From Erythrobacter tepidarius (GTDB lineage: Bacteria; Pseudomonadota; Alphaproteobacteria; Sphingomonadales; Sphingomonadaceae), in the NCBI RefSeq assembly GCF_002155695.1, contig NZ_MUYJ01000005.1, forward strand, positions 124,001 through 188,000: a DNA stretch of 64,000 nucleotides, written 5' to 3'. The notes beneath the pieces were generated by a model. The model saw nothing but the letters and a program-made list of their open reading frames with translations, did no database searches and had not been told where the DNA came from. The translations under genes were made by a program, and so were the position numbers. Positions 43,479-53,201 of this stretch are shown in pieces. Each line of letters starts with the position of its first letter. The first letter of the stretch is position 1.

Positions 43479-44708
43479 CTATTCGCACAGCCCCGCGGCC
43501 CGCTCGGCCAAGCCCTTGAGGCCCTTGCACTTGGGCTTGCGGGGCCGCGCCTCGGGTTGCGACTGGCCCGCGCTGCCGATCGCGCCCATCCCTTCCATCC
43601 CGGGGATCAGCATGGTCGAGGAGCGGAAGCGCACGCGGGCGATCCATTCCGGGCTCCACGGCTTGCGGGTGTCGGCCGGGCGGGGCGGATAGGCGAAATC
43701 GGCCTGCGGACCATAGGCCTGAAGATGTATCATCAGTCCCTCGCCGCTGGCCTTGATGACCTCGGCCGGGATGGTGCAATCGCGCTGTTCGGGCGGCAAC
43801 ACCGTTCCCGCGGCAATCAGCTTGCGCACGCTGGCGGGCGAAATCCACTGCCACAGCGGGCCGCCGAAAGCCTGCTGCTGCGAGGATGCCCACCATACCA
43901 TCTCGGTCGGCGTGCCGCCGCGGCCGGTATCCTTGGCGCCCATCGCCCAGGCGTAATAGCCGGTGGCCTTGTCCAGCCCCGCCCATGTCAGGGTGCGGCC
44001 GCCGCCTGCCGCGTTGGTGGTGCTGGCCTGCAAGGGGGGCATGAAGTCTTCGCCCAGGGTGAAGGCGATCTCCTTGGAATAGTTCGCCGCTATCCGGTGC
44101 GCGCCGAGCAGCGAAGCCTGGGCCGGCAGGCTTTTGCTGTCCTTGCCGTTGGGCCAGGTGGTGTAGGTGCGGCTGTTGGCGATCCCCACCTGCCAGTCCT
44201 CGGGCAGATTGACCCCGCTCATGAACAGGCCCGGCGGGATTTCGCCCTTGGCGAGCCTGGCAAAGTCGATCACCACCGGCTGGCCCTTGGGCGCGCGCTC
44301 GCCGCAGCCCCAGTAGAGCAGCAGCCGCCCGCTGGGCCGTTCGAACGCCATTTCGCCCTCGGCCCTGCCTTGCGGCGCAGGCGGAAGCAGCTTGACCGAG
44401 GCGCCGAGGCCCGCACCCTTGGGCATGAAATGATCGGCTTCGGGCTTGGGCGCGGTCGTGCCGGCACCGTGGTGCAGTTCGAGCGTGCGCACCGCCTGCG
44501 GCGCTCCGCCACGCAACATGCCCATCATTGCGCCGAGGCCGCCGCCACCGCCGCCCATCATCGCGCCCATCCCGCTGATGGTCGCCGCATCCATCGCATA
44601 GCGCACCGGGCCGGGGGTGGCGGATTGCGACAGGGCGGAGGCCGAAAGCAGCGCCGCGGCGCCCCCCGTTGCCCCGAGCAAAATCACAGCTGTTGCAGAA
44701 GGGCGCAT
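43479..44708 (-). CDS. exported protein of unknown function, Gly/Met-rich
   Basis: A 409-residue protein with an N-terminal signal-like segment (TAVILLGATGGAAALLSASALSQ). It has a low-complexity stretch MGAMMGGGGGGLGAMMGMLRGG at residues ~47-68. The mature domain has repeating beta-rich blocks such as VRTLELHHGAG, GRLLLYWGCGERA and WQVGIANSRTYTTWPNG, and ends in a basic tail with KPKCKGLKGLAERAAGLC. No named family is recognised. It is monocistronic and convergent with the YciI-like gene. Confidence 0.72.
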   Translation of the reverse strand: MRPSATAVILLGATGGAAALLSASALSQSATPGPVRYAMDAATISGMGAMMGGGGGGLGAMMGMLRGGAPQAVRTLELHHGAGTTAPKPEADHFMPKGAGLGASVKLLPPAPQGRAEGEMAFERPSGRLLLYWGCGERAPKGQPVVIDFARLAKGEIPPGLFMSGVNLPEDWQVGIANSRTYTTWPNGKDSKSLPAQASLLGAHRIAANYSKEIAFTLGEDFMPPLQASTTNAAGGGRTLTWAGLDKATGYYAWAMGAKDTGRGGTPTEMVWWASSQQQAFGGPLWQWISPASVRKLIAAGTVLPPEQRDCTIPAEVIKASGEGLMIHLQAYGPQADFAYPPRPADTRKPWSPEWIARVRFRSSTMLIPGMEGMGAIGSAGQSQPEARPRKPKCKGLKGLAERAAGLCE

Positions 44709-44769
44709 GACGTTCTCACCTCCCCAATGCCAGCACGCGCGGATGGAACGGCCGCGCGCGACCTAGCCT

Positions 44770-45078
44770 TCACCAGCGGCAGCGCGGGTGGCCGCGGACA
44801 TCGTTGATGCCCTCCACCCGATCGTTCGACACGGTCATCTCTACGCATTCGCGGCCGCGCAGGCTGTTCCAGATCGAATGGATTTTCCGGCCCGAATCGT
44901 AGCTGTCGACCACGCGCAGGCCACGCTCGCGCAGCACGTCCTCGGCGCGCGCGCCCCGCGCCCCGACGAGATCGCGCCGCGAGTCTGCCTTCTTCGCGGA
45001 AATCGGCGCGATCGCCATGGCTGTGACGGCGAGCAAGACCGACGCATTCCGGACGACGTGCCTTTTCGTGATCGTCAT
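44770..45078 (-). CDS. small exported protein of unknown function
   Basis: A 102-residue protein from ATG 45078, with a signal peptide (ASVLLAVTAMAIAPISA) and a mature part of about 75 residues. That part reads VVDSYDSGRKIHSIWNSLRGRECVEMTVSNDRVEGINDV, a pattern in many short periplasmic proteins of unknown role: a Trp-Asn motif, one cysteine in RxCV, and a second cysteine near the end (HPRCRW). A disulfide between the two is plausible. No functional name is justified. Confidence 0.62.
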   Translation of the reverse strand: MTITKRHVVRNASVLLAVTAMAIAPISAKKADSRRDLVGARGARAEDVLRERGLRVVDSYDSGRKIHSIWNSLRGRECVEMTVSNDRVEGINDVRGHPRCRW

Positions 45079-45196
45079 TTTCCCCCTCGGCGCGGCAATC
45101 CGCGCATCGACCCCGAAGGCCAAGCCTACTCCCGATCGGGCGGGAAGCAAACCGCTTTTGCGTCCGCGCCCGGCGCACCGGCCCGGACAGGCGCAA

Positions 45197-45225
45197 AGGC
45201 CCGGAGCCGAGAAGGCTCCGGGCCT
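45197..45225 (-). terminator. intrinsic terminator of flagellin gene
   Basis: AGGCCCGGAGCC (45197-45208) and GGCTCCGGGCCT (45214-45225) form a 12-bp stem with a 5-nt loop. On the minus strand it lies 46 nt after the flagellin stop codon and is followed by a short TTT run. It is well placed for a highly expressed gene. Confidence 0.8.
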
Positions 45226-45270
45226 GCTGGTCGCCTTCGCCGCAGCGGGCGGCAGGCGAGGCGGGGAGGC

Positions 45271-46101
45271 CTAGCGCAGCAGCGAGAGCACGTTCTGCTG
45301 CGACTGGTTGGCCTGGGCCAGCATCGCGGTGCTTGCCTGGCCGAGGATCTGCGCCTTGGCGAGCGCGGTGGTTTCCGCCGAATAGTCGGTGTCCTGGATC
45401 CGCGAGCGCGCGTCGGTCAGGTTGGTCGCGACGTTGGTGAGGTTGTTCACCGCCGACTGCAGACGGTTCTGGCCGGCACCCAGCGTCGCACGGGTGGTCG
45501 AGATGCTGGCGATGTCGGCATCGATGTCGGCCAGCGCGGAGCGGGCGGCAGAGCCGTCGGCGCCGGTCACGTCGAACGAGCCGGCCGCGCCGGCGCCGGC
45601 GGTGAGCGTGGTGAGATCGTCGAGCGTCAGGTCGACGGTATCGGCAGCATTGGCGCCGGCGAGCACGGTGATGGTGGTCACCGAGCCGTCGAACAGGGCA
45701 ACACCGTTGAACTGGGTGTTGGCGACGACCTGGCCGATCTGCGCGGTCAGTTGGTCAACTTCGGCCTGGATATTGTCGCGGTCGGTGGCCTGATAGGTGT
45801 CCGAGCCGGCCTGCACCGCCAGCTCGCGGATGCGCTGGAGCATGTTGGTCACTTCGTTGAGCGCGCCTTCGGCGGTCTGCGCGAGCGAAATGCCGTCGTT
45901 GGCGTTGCGCACGCCCTGCTGCATCCCGCGGATCTGCGAGGTCATCGAGTTGACGATCGCGAGGCCGGCGGCATCGTCGGCGCCGCTGTTGATGCGCTTG
46001 CCGGTCGACAGGCGCTCCATCGCGGTGCCGAGCATCTTGCCCGCGGCAGTGCTGGCGTTGGAAGCGCGCATGGCCGAGGTATTGGTGTTGATCACGTTCA
46101 T
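45271..46101 (-). CDS. fliC: flagellin
   Basis: FliC is the filament protein. This 276-residue flagellin has the conserved D0/D1 N-terminus ([40 protein letters not shown] split over the first 40 residues) and C-terminal D0 ([41 protein letters not shown]). The middle variable part is very short, about residues 130-195. Such short flagellins are typical of alphaproteobacteria. It is divergent from the sigma-54-type activator. A 273-bp shared gap holds sigma-28-like and repeated operator-like elements. Confidence 0.95.
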   Translation of the reverse strand: MNVINTNTSAMRASNASTAAGKMLGTAMERLSTGKRINSGADDAAGLAIVNSMTSQIRGMQQGVRNANDGISLAQTAEGALNEVTNMLQRIRELAVQAGSDTYQATDRDNIQAEVDQLTAQIGQVVANTQFNGVALFDGSVTTITVLAGANAADTVDLTLDDLTTLTAGAGAAGSFDVTGADGSAARSALADIDADIASISTTRATLGAGQNRLQSAVNNLTNVATNLTDARSRIQDTDYSAETTALAKAQILGQASTAMLAQANQSQQNVLSLLR

Positions 46102-46155
46102 TGTCGAAACTCCCGAATGGTCAGGCAGGACGAACAGGCCCGTCGCTGCTGGCCC

Positions 46156-46183
46156 TTAGAGCGGCCGCTTGCCGGGATGTTTA
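46156..46183 (-). promoter_or_regulatory. sigma-28-like promoter of flagellin
   Basis: On the minus strand TAAACATC (46183-46176) and GCCGCTCTAA (46165-46156) are separated by 10 nt. This resembles the flagellar sigma factor FliA consensus TAAA..GCCGATAA, with two extra bases in the -10 element. The distance to the flagellin ATG at 46101 would allow a leader of about 45 nt. The match is not exact. Confidence 0.42.
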
Positions 46184-46344
46184 AGCGGCCGGTTTGCCGC
46201 CGACCCGGCAAGCCCTCGCCGCCCGCGCCCTCCGCCGCACGGCGCGCCTTGCTCCTCACCGCTCCCCGGCGACTAGGGGAAGCTACGGGGGCTTAAATTT
46301 GCAACATCTTGGACGTCCGCGCGGCAAGGGATTGCCACCGGCAA
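46168..46344. promoter_or_regulatory. repeated 14-bp motif and CCGGCAA elements in the fliC/activator gap
   Basis: GGCAAGGGATTGCC occurs at 46323-46336 on the plus strand. Its near copy GGCGAGGGCTTGCC (12 of 14) is on the minus strand at 46220-46207. The heptamer CCGGCAA appears at 46205-46211 and 46338-46344, and in inverted form (TTGCCGG) at 46169-46175. CTTGCCGGG (46168-46176) and CCCGGCAAG (46204-46212) form a 9-bp inverted repeat. Such spacing suits a dimeric activator in a divergent promoter region. Which protein binds is inferred only. Confidence 0.55.
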
Positions 46345-46374
46345 ACACCGTCCGGACCACAAACAGGGGCCAGT

Positions 46375-47663
<1,289 letters not shown>

Positions 47664-47667
<4 letters not shown>

Positions 47668-48023
47668 GCGTGATCCGCCCCGGTTTCGGGCCCGCCGACG
47701 TGATGGCGCTGCGCAACCAGGTGCTCGCCCGCAGTGCCGCCTTGCAGGAGGTGCGCGCCGCGAGCCAACAGCCGCATGCCGCCAGCCCCGCGCCCGCGCC
47801 TGCCGCAGGCTTTGCCGCCACGCTCGGCAACGCGCTGAGGCAGGTCAATGCGGTGCAGCAACGCGCGTCCGACATGCAGGTCGCCTATGAACGCGGCGCA
47901 GTGACCGACATCGCGGAAGTGATGCTCGCGCGGCAGGAAGCGGGCGTTGCCTTCGAGGCGACCTTGCAGGTGCGCAACAAGCTGCTCACCGCCTATCAGG
48001 ACATCATGCGGATGGGGGGCTGA
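47664..48023 (+). CDS. fliE: flagellar hook-basal body complex protein FliE
   Basis: FliE joins the MS ring to the rod. The 119-residue protein has a Pro/Ala-rich N-terminal half and the conserved C-terminus ALRQVNAVQQRASDMQVAYERGAVTDIAEVMLARQEAGVAFEATLQVRNKLLTAYQDIMRMGG across its last 60 residues. ATG overlaps the activator stop (ATGA), with AGGAG about eight nt upstream. fliF follows after four nt. Order fliE-fliF is conserved in flagellar operons. Confidence 0.93.
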
Positions 48024-48027
48024 GTAG

Positions 48028-49749
48028 ATGAGCGAAGCAAGCCTTCCCGTCACCGCCGATGCGGCCGCCGGCCTTCCCGCCGCGCCGCCGCAGGCGGCCT
48101 GGCGCACGCTGCTGCCCGGGCCCGTCGCCGGGTTCATCGCTCAGCCGGCCCTCGCGCGCGCGCTGCCCATGCTGGCCGGGGTCGGCGCGCTGGCCGCGGC
48201 CGGGGCCTTGTGGATGACGCTCGCCGCCGGGCCTGACCGCGTGCTCTACACCAGCCTTGGCGATGCCGAACGCGCCAAGGTGGTCGAGACGCTCGAAGCG
48301 GGCGGGATCGCCTATGCGATCGACAACCAGACCGGCGCGCTCTCGGTGGCGGAGGACGATGTCTACCGCGCCCGGATGCTGGTGGCCAGCAATGCCGGGA
48401 TCGCCGCGCCCGAAGGGGCCGAGGCGATGCTCGACGCGATGCCGCTCGGCACCTCGCGCACGCTCGAGGGCGAACGCCTGCGGCTGGCGCGCGAGCGCGA
48501 GTTGATGCTGACGATCCGCGAGATCGACGGGATCGAATCCGTGCGCGTCCACCTCGCCACGCCCGAAAGATCGGTGTTCGTGCGCGAGAACAACCCGCCA
48601 TCCGCCTCGGTGATGGTGCGGCTGGCAAGCGGGCGCAGCCTGTCGCAAAGCCAGGTTGAGGCGATCGTCAATCTTGTCGCGGCCTCGGTGCCGGGAATGA
48701 GTCCAGATGCGGTGCGGGTGGTCGATCAGAACGGGCGGCTGCTGTCTTCCCCGCGCGCGGACAATCTCGAACCGCTCTTGCTCCAGCGCGAACACGAGGC
48801 GAAGCTGCGCGCGCAGATCGACAGCCTGCTGCTGCCGCTGCTGGGGGAGGGCAATTATTCGGCCGAGGTGCAGGTCGCGCTCGATCCGAATGAGGTGACC
48901 TCGGCGCGCGAAACCTACGAGAAGGAAGGCGTGGTGCGCTCTGAAAGCGAGCGCAACGCCAGCCGTAGCGGGGCCGGGCCGATGGGCGGGGTGCCCGGGG
49001 TTGCGGCCAACACGCCGCCGCCGCAGGCCCAGCTGGTCAATGCTCCGCCCCAACCCGCGCCGCCCGCCCCCGCGCCGGCGGCGACCGACACCGAAAGCGC
49101 TTTCGAGCGCAGCTACGAACTGGGACGCGAGGTGGCGGTGACCAGCACCCGTCCGGGGGGATTGCAGCGGCTCTCGGTCGCGGTCGCGGTCAGCGATGCT
49201 GCGCTCCGCAAGGCCGCGCCGATGACCGCTGCCCAGCTCGCGGCGCTGGTGGGCGCGGCGGTGGGCGCGGATCCGGCGCGCGGCGACAAGGTGGAAGTGG
49301 TGGCGAGCAAGTTCGAGCCTGCCGGGTTGGAAGCGCCCGCCTTCTACGAGCAGCCGTGGTTCGCGATGCTGGTGCGCTATGCCACGGCCTTGCTCGCGGT
49401 GCTGCTGGTGCTGCTCTTGGCGGTGCGTCCGCTGATCGGCAGGCTGAAGGGCAAGGGCATGGGCATGGGCAAGGGCAAGGGCATGGGCATGGGCATGGAC
49501 GCGGACGGGGGCGCCGCGCCGGCCACCGGGCAGGGCGCTCTGCCCGCGCGCGCCGATCCTGAAACCGATGGCATGGGGGCGGCCGACGTGCTCCCGGCGA
49601 TGGCAGCGGCGACGGCGCTCGGCGATCTGTCGCGCCAGGTCGAATTGGCGCGCAGACTCGCCGCCAGCCAGCCCGAACGCGCTGCCGAGGCCCTCCAGCG
49701 GATGCTCGCCACGCCCGATGATGCCGGGCCGGAGACGCGCGCGTCATGA
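48028..49749 (+). CDS. fliF: flagellar MS-ring protein FliF
   Basis: FliF builds the MS ring in the inner membrane. The 573-residue protein has a first membrane segment (ARALPMLAGVGALAAAGALWMTLAAG), ring-building motifs (YTSLGDAERAKVVETLE, SVRVHLATPERSVFVRENNPPSASVMVRL), a periplasmic loop with Pro/Ala, and the second membrane segment (YATALLAVLLVLLLAVRPLIG). The cytosolic tail, which normally binds FliG, follows an unusual GK/GM repeat of 18 residues (see repeat). It overlaps fliG by four nt. Confidence 0.94.
   Translation: MSEASLPVTADAAAGLPAAPPQAAWRTLLPGPVAGFIAQPALARALPMLAGVGALAAAGALWMTLAAGPDRVLYTSLGDAERAKVVETLEAGGIAYAIDNQTGALSVAEDDVYRARMLVASNAGIAAPEGAEAMLDAMPLGTSRTLEGERLRLARERELMLTIREIDGIESVRVHLATPERSVFVRENNPPSASVMVRLASGRSLSQSQVEAIVNLVAASVPGMSPDAVRVVDQNGRLLSSPRADNLEPLLLQREHEAKLRAQIDSLLLPLLGEGNYSAEVQVALDPNEVTSARETYEKEGVVRSESERNASRSGAGPMGGVPGVAANTPPPQAQLVNAPPQPAPPAPAPAATDTESAFERSYELGREVAVTSTRPGGLQRLSVAVAVSDAALRKAAPMTAAQLAALVGAAVGADPARGDKVEVVASKFEPAGLEAPAFYEQPWFAMLVRYATALLAVLLVLLLAVRPLIGRLKGKGMGMGKGKGMGMGMDADGGAAPATGQGALPARADPETDGMGAADVLPAMAAATALGDLSRQVELARRLAASQPERAAEALQRMLATPDDAGPETRAS
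49447..49500 (+). repeat. hexanucleotide tandem repeat inside fliF
   Basis: Nine consecutive 6-bp units follow the pattern AAGGGC/ATGGGC: two AAGGGC, two ATGGGC, two AAGGGC, two ATGGGC, and a final ATGGAC. The first 24 bp are repeated once. They code Gly-Lys and Gly-Met alternation right after the second membrane segment. Unit length is divisible by three, so slippage would change length without a frameshift. Confidence 0.9.
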
Positions 49750-50789
49750 ACCGCGATATCGCCCCCGAAGCCAGCGCCCCCGCCGCCGTCAATGAGCGCC
49801 TGCTGCGCCGGATCGATCGCGCCGCAGTGTTCCTGATGCTGCTTGGCGACGAAGAGGCCAGCGCGATCCTCGGCCGCCTGTCACCGCCGGAGCTCGAACG
49901 CCTCGGCGCGGCGATGATGGCGTTGGGCGAGATCGACCAGCCGCGCATGGCCGAGGCGCTGGCCGACTTCGCCAGCGAGGCGGAGCGCGAGATGCTGCCC
50001 CAGCGCGGCCGCGGCGAAAGGGTGCGCAGCATGTTCGACAAGGCGCTTGGCCCGGTGCGGGCCGACAGCATGATGCAGCGGATCGAGCCGGATGCGCGCC
50101 CGCGCAGCATCGAGCTGGCGCGCTGGCTGGTGCCCTCGGTGCTGGTCCGCCTGATCGAGGACGAACACCCCCAGGTGATCGCCGCGCTGCTGCTGCTGAT
50201 CGAGCCCGAGCCTGCCGCCGAAGTGCTCGCCGCGCTGCCGCGCGCGCTGCAGGCGACGGTGGTGGAACGGGTGGCGAGGAGCGGGCCGATCTCGGCCAGC
50301 GCGATCGCCACCATCGATACCCTGCTGACCCAGCGCATCACCGCCACTTTCGGCGCGGCGGCGCTGGCGCTGGGCGGGCCGCGCGAGGCGGCGAACCTCA
50401 TCAACCTGGCCGCCGGCGACCTGCGCCATGCGGTGCTGCCTGCCATCGCCGAGCGCGACGGGCCACTGGCCGCACAGATCGAGGAGGAGCTGTTCACCTT
50501 CGAGATGCTGCTGGCGCTCGATCCGATGGCGATGGGCCGCCTGCTGCGCGATGTCGACAACGAGAAACTGGTCGATGCGCTCAAGGGCCTCACGGAAGAC
50601 CAGCGCGCGCCTTTCTTCGCCGCCATGTCGAGCCGCGCGGCCGATGGCGTGCGCGACGAGATCGAACTGCGCGGGCGCGTGTCGAAGGCCGAAGTCGCCG
50701 CCGCCCAGAAGGCCATTGTCGCCATTGCCCGCGGCCTTGCCGAAGCGGGCGAGATTGTGATCGGAAACGGCAGTGGCGAATTCGTCTGA
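49746..50789 (+). CDS. fliG: flagellar motor switch protein FliG
   Basis: FliG is the C-ring subunit that couples torque to the stators. The 347-residue protein has the N-terminal FliF-binding domain (RAAVFLMLLGDEEASAILGRL), the EHPQ-like middle motif in DEHPQVIAALLLLIEPE, and the C-terminal torque helix region with MSSRAADGVRDEIELRGRVSKAEVAAAQKAI. The charged residues of the torque helix (Arg, Asp, Glu) are present. It overlaps fliF by 4 nt and fliH by 17 nt. Confidence 0.95.
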   Translation: MNRDIAPEASAPAAVNERLLRRIDRAAVFLMLLGDEEASAILGRLSPPELERLGAAMMALGEIDQPRMAEALADFASEAEREMLPQRGRGERVRSMFDKALGPVRADSMMQRIEPDARPRSIELARWLVPSVLVRLIEDEHPQVIAALLLLIEPEPAAEVLAALPRALQATVVERVARSGPISASAIATIDTLLTQRITATFGAAALALGGPREAANLINLAAGDLRHAVLPAIAERDGPLAAQIEEELFTFEMLLALDPMAMGRLLRDVDNEKLVDALKGLTEDQRAPFFAAMSSRAADGVRDEIELRGRVSKAEVAAAQKAIVAIARGLAEAGEIVIGNGSGEFV

Positions 50790-51414
50790 CTGGCTCGGCG
50801 CGCTGGCCGATGCGGGTGCTGCGCCACCGGGATGGCTGACCCTGCTCGGCGAAACCTCGGAGTTCCGCGAGACCGCACCGGGGATCGTCGCGCCCGCCGC
50901 ACCGGATGCACCGCAAGTCATGCCGCAGCCCGCGCCCGAGCCGTTCGCCGATCCTTCTGCCGATGCGCTGGCCCAGGCCTATGCGCGAGGGGAGGCGGCG
51001 GGGCGGGCCGCGGCGCTGGCCGAGGCCGAGCAGCACGCCGACCGCCAGCGCGCCTTGCGGCTCGCCTTCCGCAAGCTTGACGAGGCCGCCAGCGAAGTGC
51101 TCGCGGCAGACCTCGCGGACACCGTGATCGCGCTGTGCGACGGGGTGCTCGCCGCCCATGCCGCCGACCGCGCGGCCCTGCTCGTCCGCTGTCGCGAGGC
51201 CGCGCGGCGGATCGGCGGGGCGGCGGCGGGGCTGCGGCTGCATCTCCACCCTGCCGACATCGAAAGCCTCGGCCCAGCGGCGCTCGAGGGCTGGGCGGTG
51301 ATTGCCGACAGCACGATCGAACCGGGCGGGCTGCTGCTCGAGGGGGCGGACGGCGCGGTGCGCGACGGGCCTGCCGACTGGCGCCGCGCCATTGCTGCCG
51401 CGGTGCGCGGATGA
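50773..51414 (+). CDS. fliH: flagellar assembly protein FliH
   Basis: FliH regulates the export ATPase FliI. The 213-residue protein has a Pro/Ala-rich N-terminus, a coiled-coil centre (AYARGEAAGRAAALAEAEQHADRQRA) carrying the AxxxG-type helix packing motif of FliH, and a C-terminal domain that would bind FliI. Translation begins with GTG at 50773, overlapping fliG by 17 nt. The C-terminal domain ends where fliI begins (ATGA). FliH is divergent in sequence; identification uses position and coiled-coil character. Confidence 0.85.
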   Translation: MANSSDWLGALADAGAAPPGWLTLLGETSEFRETAPGIVAPAAPDAPQVMPQPAPEPFADPSADALAQAYARGEAAGRAAALAEAEQHADRQRALRLAFRKLDEAASEVLAADLADTVIALCDGVLAAHAADRAALLVRCREAARRIGGAAAGLRLHLHPADIESLGPAALEGWAVIADSTIEPGGLLLEGADGAVRDGPADWRRAIAAAVRG

Positions 51415-52745
51415 TCGGGCAATTGCAGCTCGATCTCGCCCGGATGCGCGCTGCACGCCCGGATGCCGGGCCGGTGCGCATGGGCCGGGTGGTCGCCTGC
51501 GATGGCGGGCTGATCGAGGTTGCCGGCCTGCCGCTGCCGGTCGGCTCGCTCGGGGTGATCGAAAACGGCGGGACAAGCGAATGCCTTGCCGAGGTGATCG
51601 GGTTCCGCGCCGGCCATTCGCTGATGATGCTGCTCGGCGACACGATGCTGCTGCGCCCGCGCGCTGCGGTGCGGGGGCTGGGAAATCCGGGCGAAGTGCG
51701 GGTTGGCGAGGCCTTGCTCGGCCGCGCGGTCGATGCCCTGGGCGAGCCGATCGATGGCGGCCCGCGCCCCGATCTGCCGCACGCCTGGCCGCTCGCGGGG
51801 GCCCGCGAAGGCGCGCTTGAGCGCGCGAGCGTCCACGTGCCGTTCGACTGCGGGGTGCGGGCGATCAATGCGCTGGCGACGATGGGCGTGGGCCAGCGAC
51901 TTGGGATTATGGCCGGATCGGGCGTGGGCAAATCGGTGCTGGTCGATACCATCGCCGGGCACGCGGTGGCCGATGTCACCGTCGTGGCGCTGATCGGTGA
52001 GCGCGCGCGCGAAGTCTCGGACTTCGTGGGCCGGCATATGGCCGGGGCGCGGCGCGGGGGAATCGTGGTGGTGGCGGTGCCCGCCGACCATGCGCCCAAC
52101 CTGCGCCTGCGCGCGGCGCAATATGCGAGTTCCATTGCCGAATATTTCAGGGCGCAGGGCAAGCGCGTGCTGCTGATCCTCGACAGCCTCACCCGCGTTG
52201 CCCATGCCGCGCGCGAACTGGCGCTGGTGCTGGGCGAGCCCGGCGCGGCGCGGGGCTATCCGCCCAGCGCGCTCGCGGCCATCACCCGTCTCGTCGAGCG
52301 GGCGGGCAATTCCGCGCGCAGCGGCGGGGCGGTGACGGGGATCTACACCGTGCTCGCCGATGGCGATGACGGCAACGATCCGGTGGTCGACACCGCCCGG
52401 GCGATCCTCGACGGGCATATCGTGCTCTCGCGCGAATTGGCGCAGCGCGGACACTATCCGGCGATCGACATTCCCGCCTCCTTGAGCCGGGTGATGGACG
52501 ATCTGGTCACGCCTGAGGTCGCGCGCGCCGCGCGCGGCCTCAGGGCGCTGATCGCCGCGCGCGAGGCGAACCGCGATCTGGTGCTGATGGGCGCCTATCG
52601 CGCCGGCTCCGATCCGCAGCTCGATACCGCGCTGGCGATGTCGGGGGCGATCGACGCCTTCCTCACGCAGGAGCGGGGCGCTGGCGAAGCGCTCGCCGCC
52701 AGCCATGCCGCGCTCACCGCGCTGATGGAGCAGGCGGGTGCGTGA
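51411..52745 (+). CDS. fliI: flagellum-specific ATP synthase FliI
   Basis: FliI is the hexameric ATPase of the type III export apparatus. The 444-residue protein has Walker A GSGVGKSV at 169-176, Walker B LLILDSLTR and the switch region IDIPASLSRVM. N-terminal residues form the family beta-barrel with VIGFRAGHSLMMLLGD. ATG overlaps the fliH stop. It overlaps fliJ by 8 nt. The core matches type III ATPases rather than F1 beta subunits because of DTARAILDGHIVLSRELA. Confidence 0.95.
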   Translation: MIGQLQLDLARMRAARPDAGPVRMGRVVACDGGLIEVAGLPLPVGSLGVIENGGTSECLAEVIGFRAGHSLMMLLGDTMLLRPRAAVRGLGNPGEVRVGEALLGRAVDALGEPIDGGPRPDLPHAWPLAGAREGALERASVHVPFDCGVRAINALATMGVGQRLGIMAGSGVGKSVLVDTIAGHAVADVTVVALIGERAREVSDFVGRHMAGARRGGIVVVAVPADHAPNLRLRAAQYASSIAEYFRAQGKRVLLILDSLTRVAHAARELALVLGEPGAARGYPPSALAAITRLVERAGNSARSGGAVTGIYTVLADGDDGNDPVVDTARAILDGHIVLSRELAQRGHYPAIDIPASLSRVMDDLVTPEVARAARGLRALIAAREANRDLVLMGAYRAGSDPQLDTALAMSGAIDAFLTQERGAGEALAASHAALTALMEQAGA

Positions 52746-53163
52746 GGCGCGCCGGCTCGCCCTGATCCGGCGGCAGGCGCTGCTGGCGCAGGTGGCGCGC
52801 CGGCAGGCCTTGCGCGCGCTGGCCGACGCGCTCGCCGCCGAAGACCGCAGCCGGCTGATCGCCGCGCGCAGCCGCCAGCTGGCCGCCGCGAGTGCGCCGC
52901 AGCCGGGCGCGACCAGTGGTGCGGCGCTGGCGGCGCGTTCGGGTTTTGCCGCAAGCCTCGCGCGGCTGGCGGCCACCGCCGCCGAGGCCGCCGGCGATGC
53001 CGCGCGCCAGTCAGCCTGGCAGGCCGAAACGCTCGCCGCGGCCGAGACCCGCGCCCGCCGTCTGGCCGAGCGCGAGGCCGAGGCGCGGGCCGCGGTCGAT
53101 GCCCGCAAGGCCAAGCGCGATGCCGCCGAACCCGCGCCGCTGGCACGCAAGTTGCACACCTGA
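52738..53163 (+). CDS. fliJ: flagellar export chaperone FliJ-like protein
   Basis: A 141-residue, strongly basic and almost wholly helical protein, rich in Arg, Ala and Gln, e.g. LIRRQALLAQVARRQALRAL and QAETLAAAETRARRLAEREAEARA. It fits the FliJ coiled-coil that couples FliI to the export gate. FliJ is not conserved in sequence, so the call depends on position between fliI and fliK and on the coiled-coil profile. It begins with GTG, overlapping fliI by 8 nt. Confidence 0.72.
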   Translation: MREARRLALIRRQALLAQVARRQALRALADALAAEDRSRLIAARSRQLAAASAPQPGATSGAALAARSGFAASLARLAATAAEAAGDAARQSAWQAETLAAAETRARRLAEREAEARAAVDARKAKRDAAEPAPLARKLHT

Positions 53164-53201
53164 GCGGCAAACCGCTTGCCCCGTCCGCCAAGGAGCCTGT
53201 G

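Noticed and set aside
46181..46296. CtrA binding site (TTAA-N7-TTAA) in the flagellin promoter region
   Set aside because: Two TTAA occur but are more than 100 bp apart, so no full site exists.
46323..46336. Sigma-54 promoter in front of the activator gene
   Set aside because: GG and GC elements are nine bases apart instead of ten, and the sequence is better described as a repeated operator-like motif.
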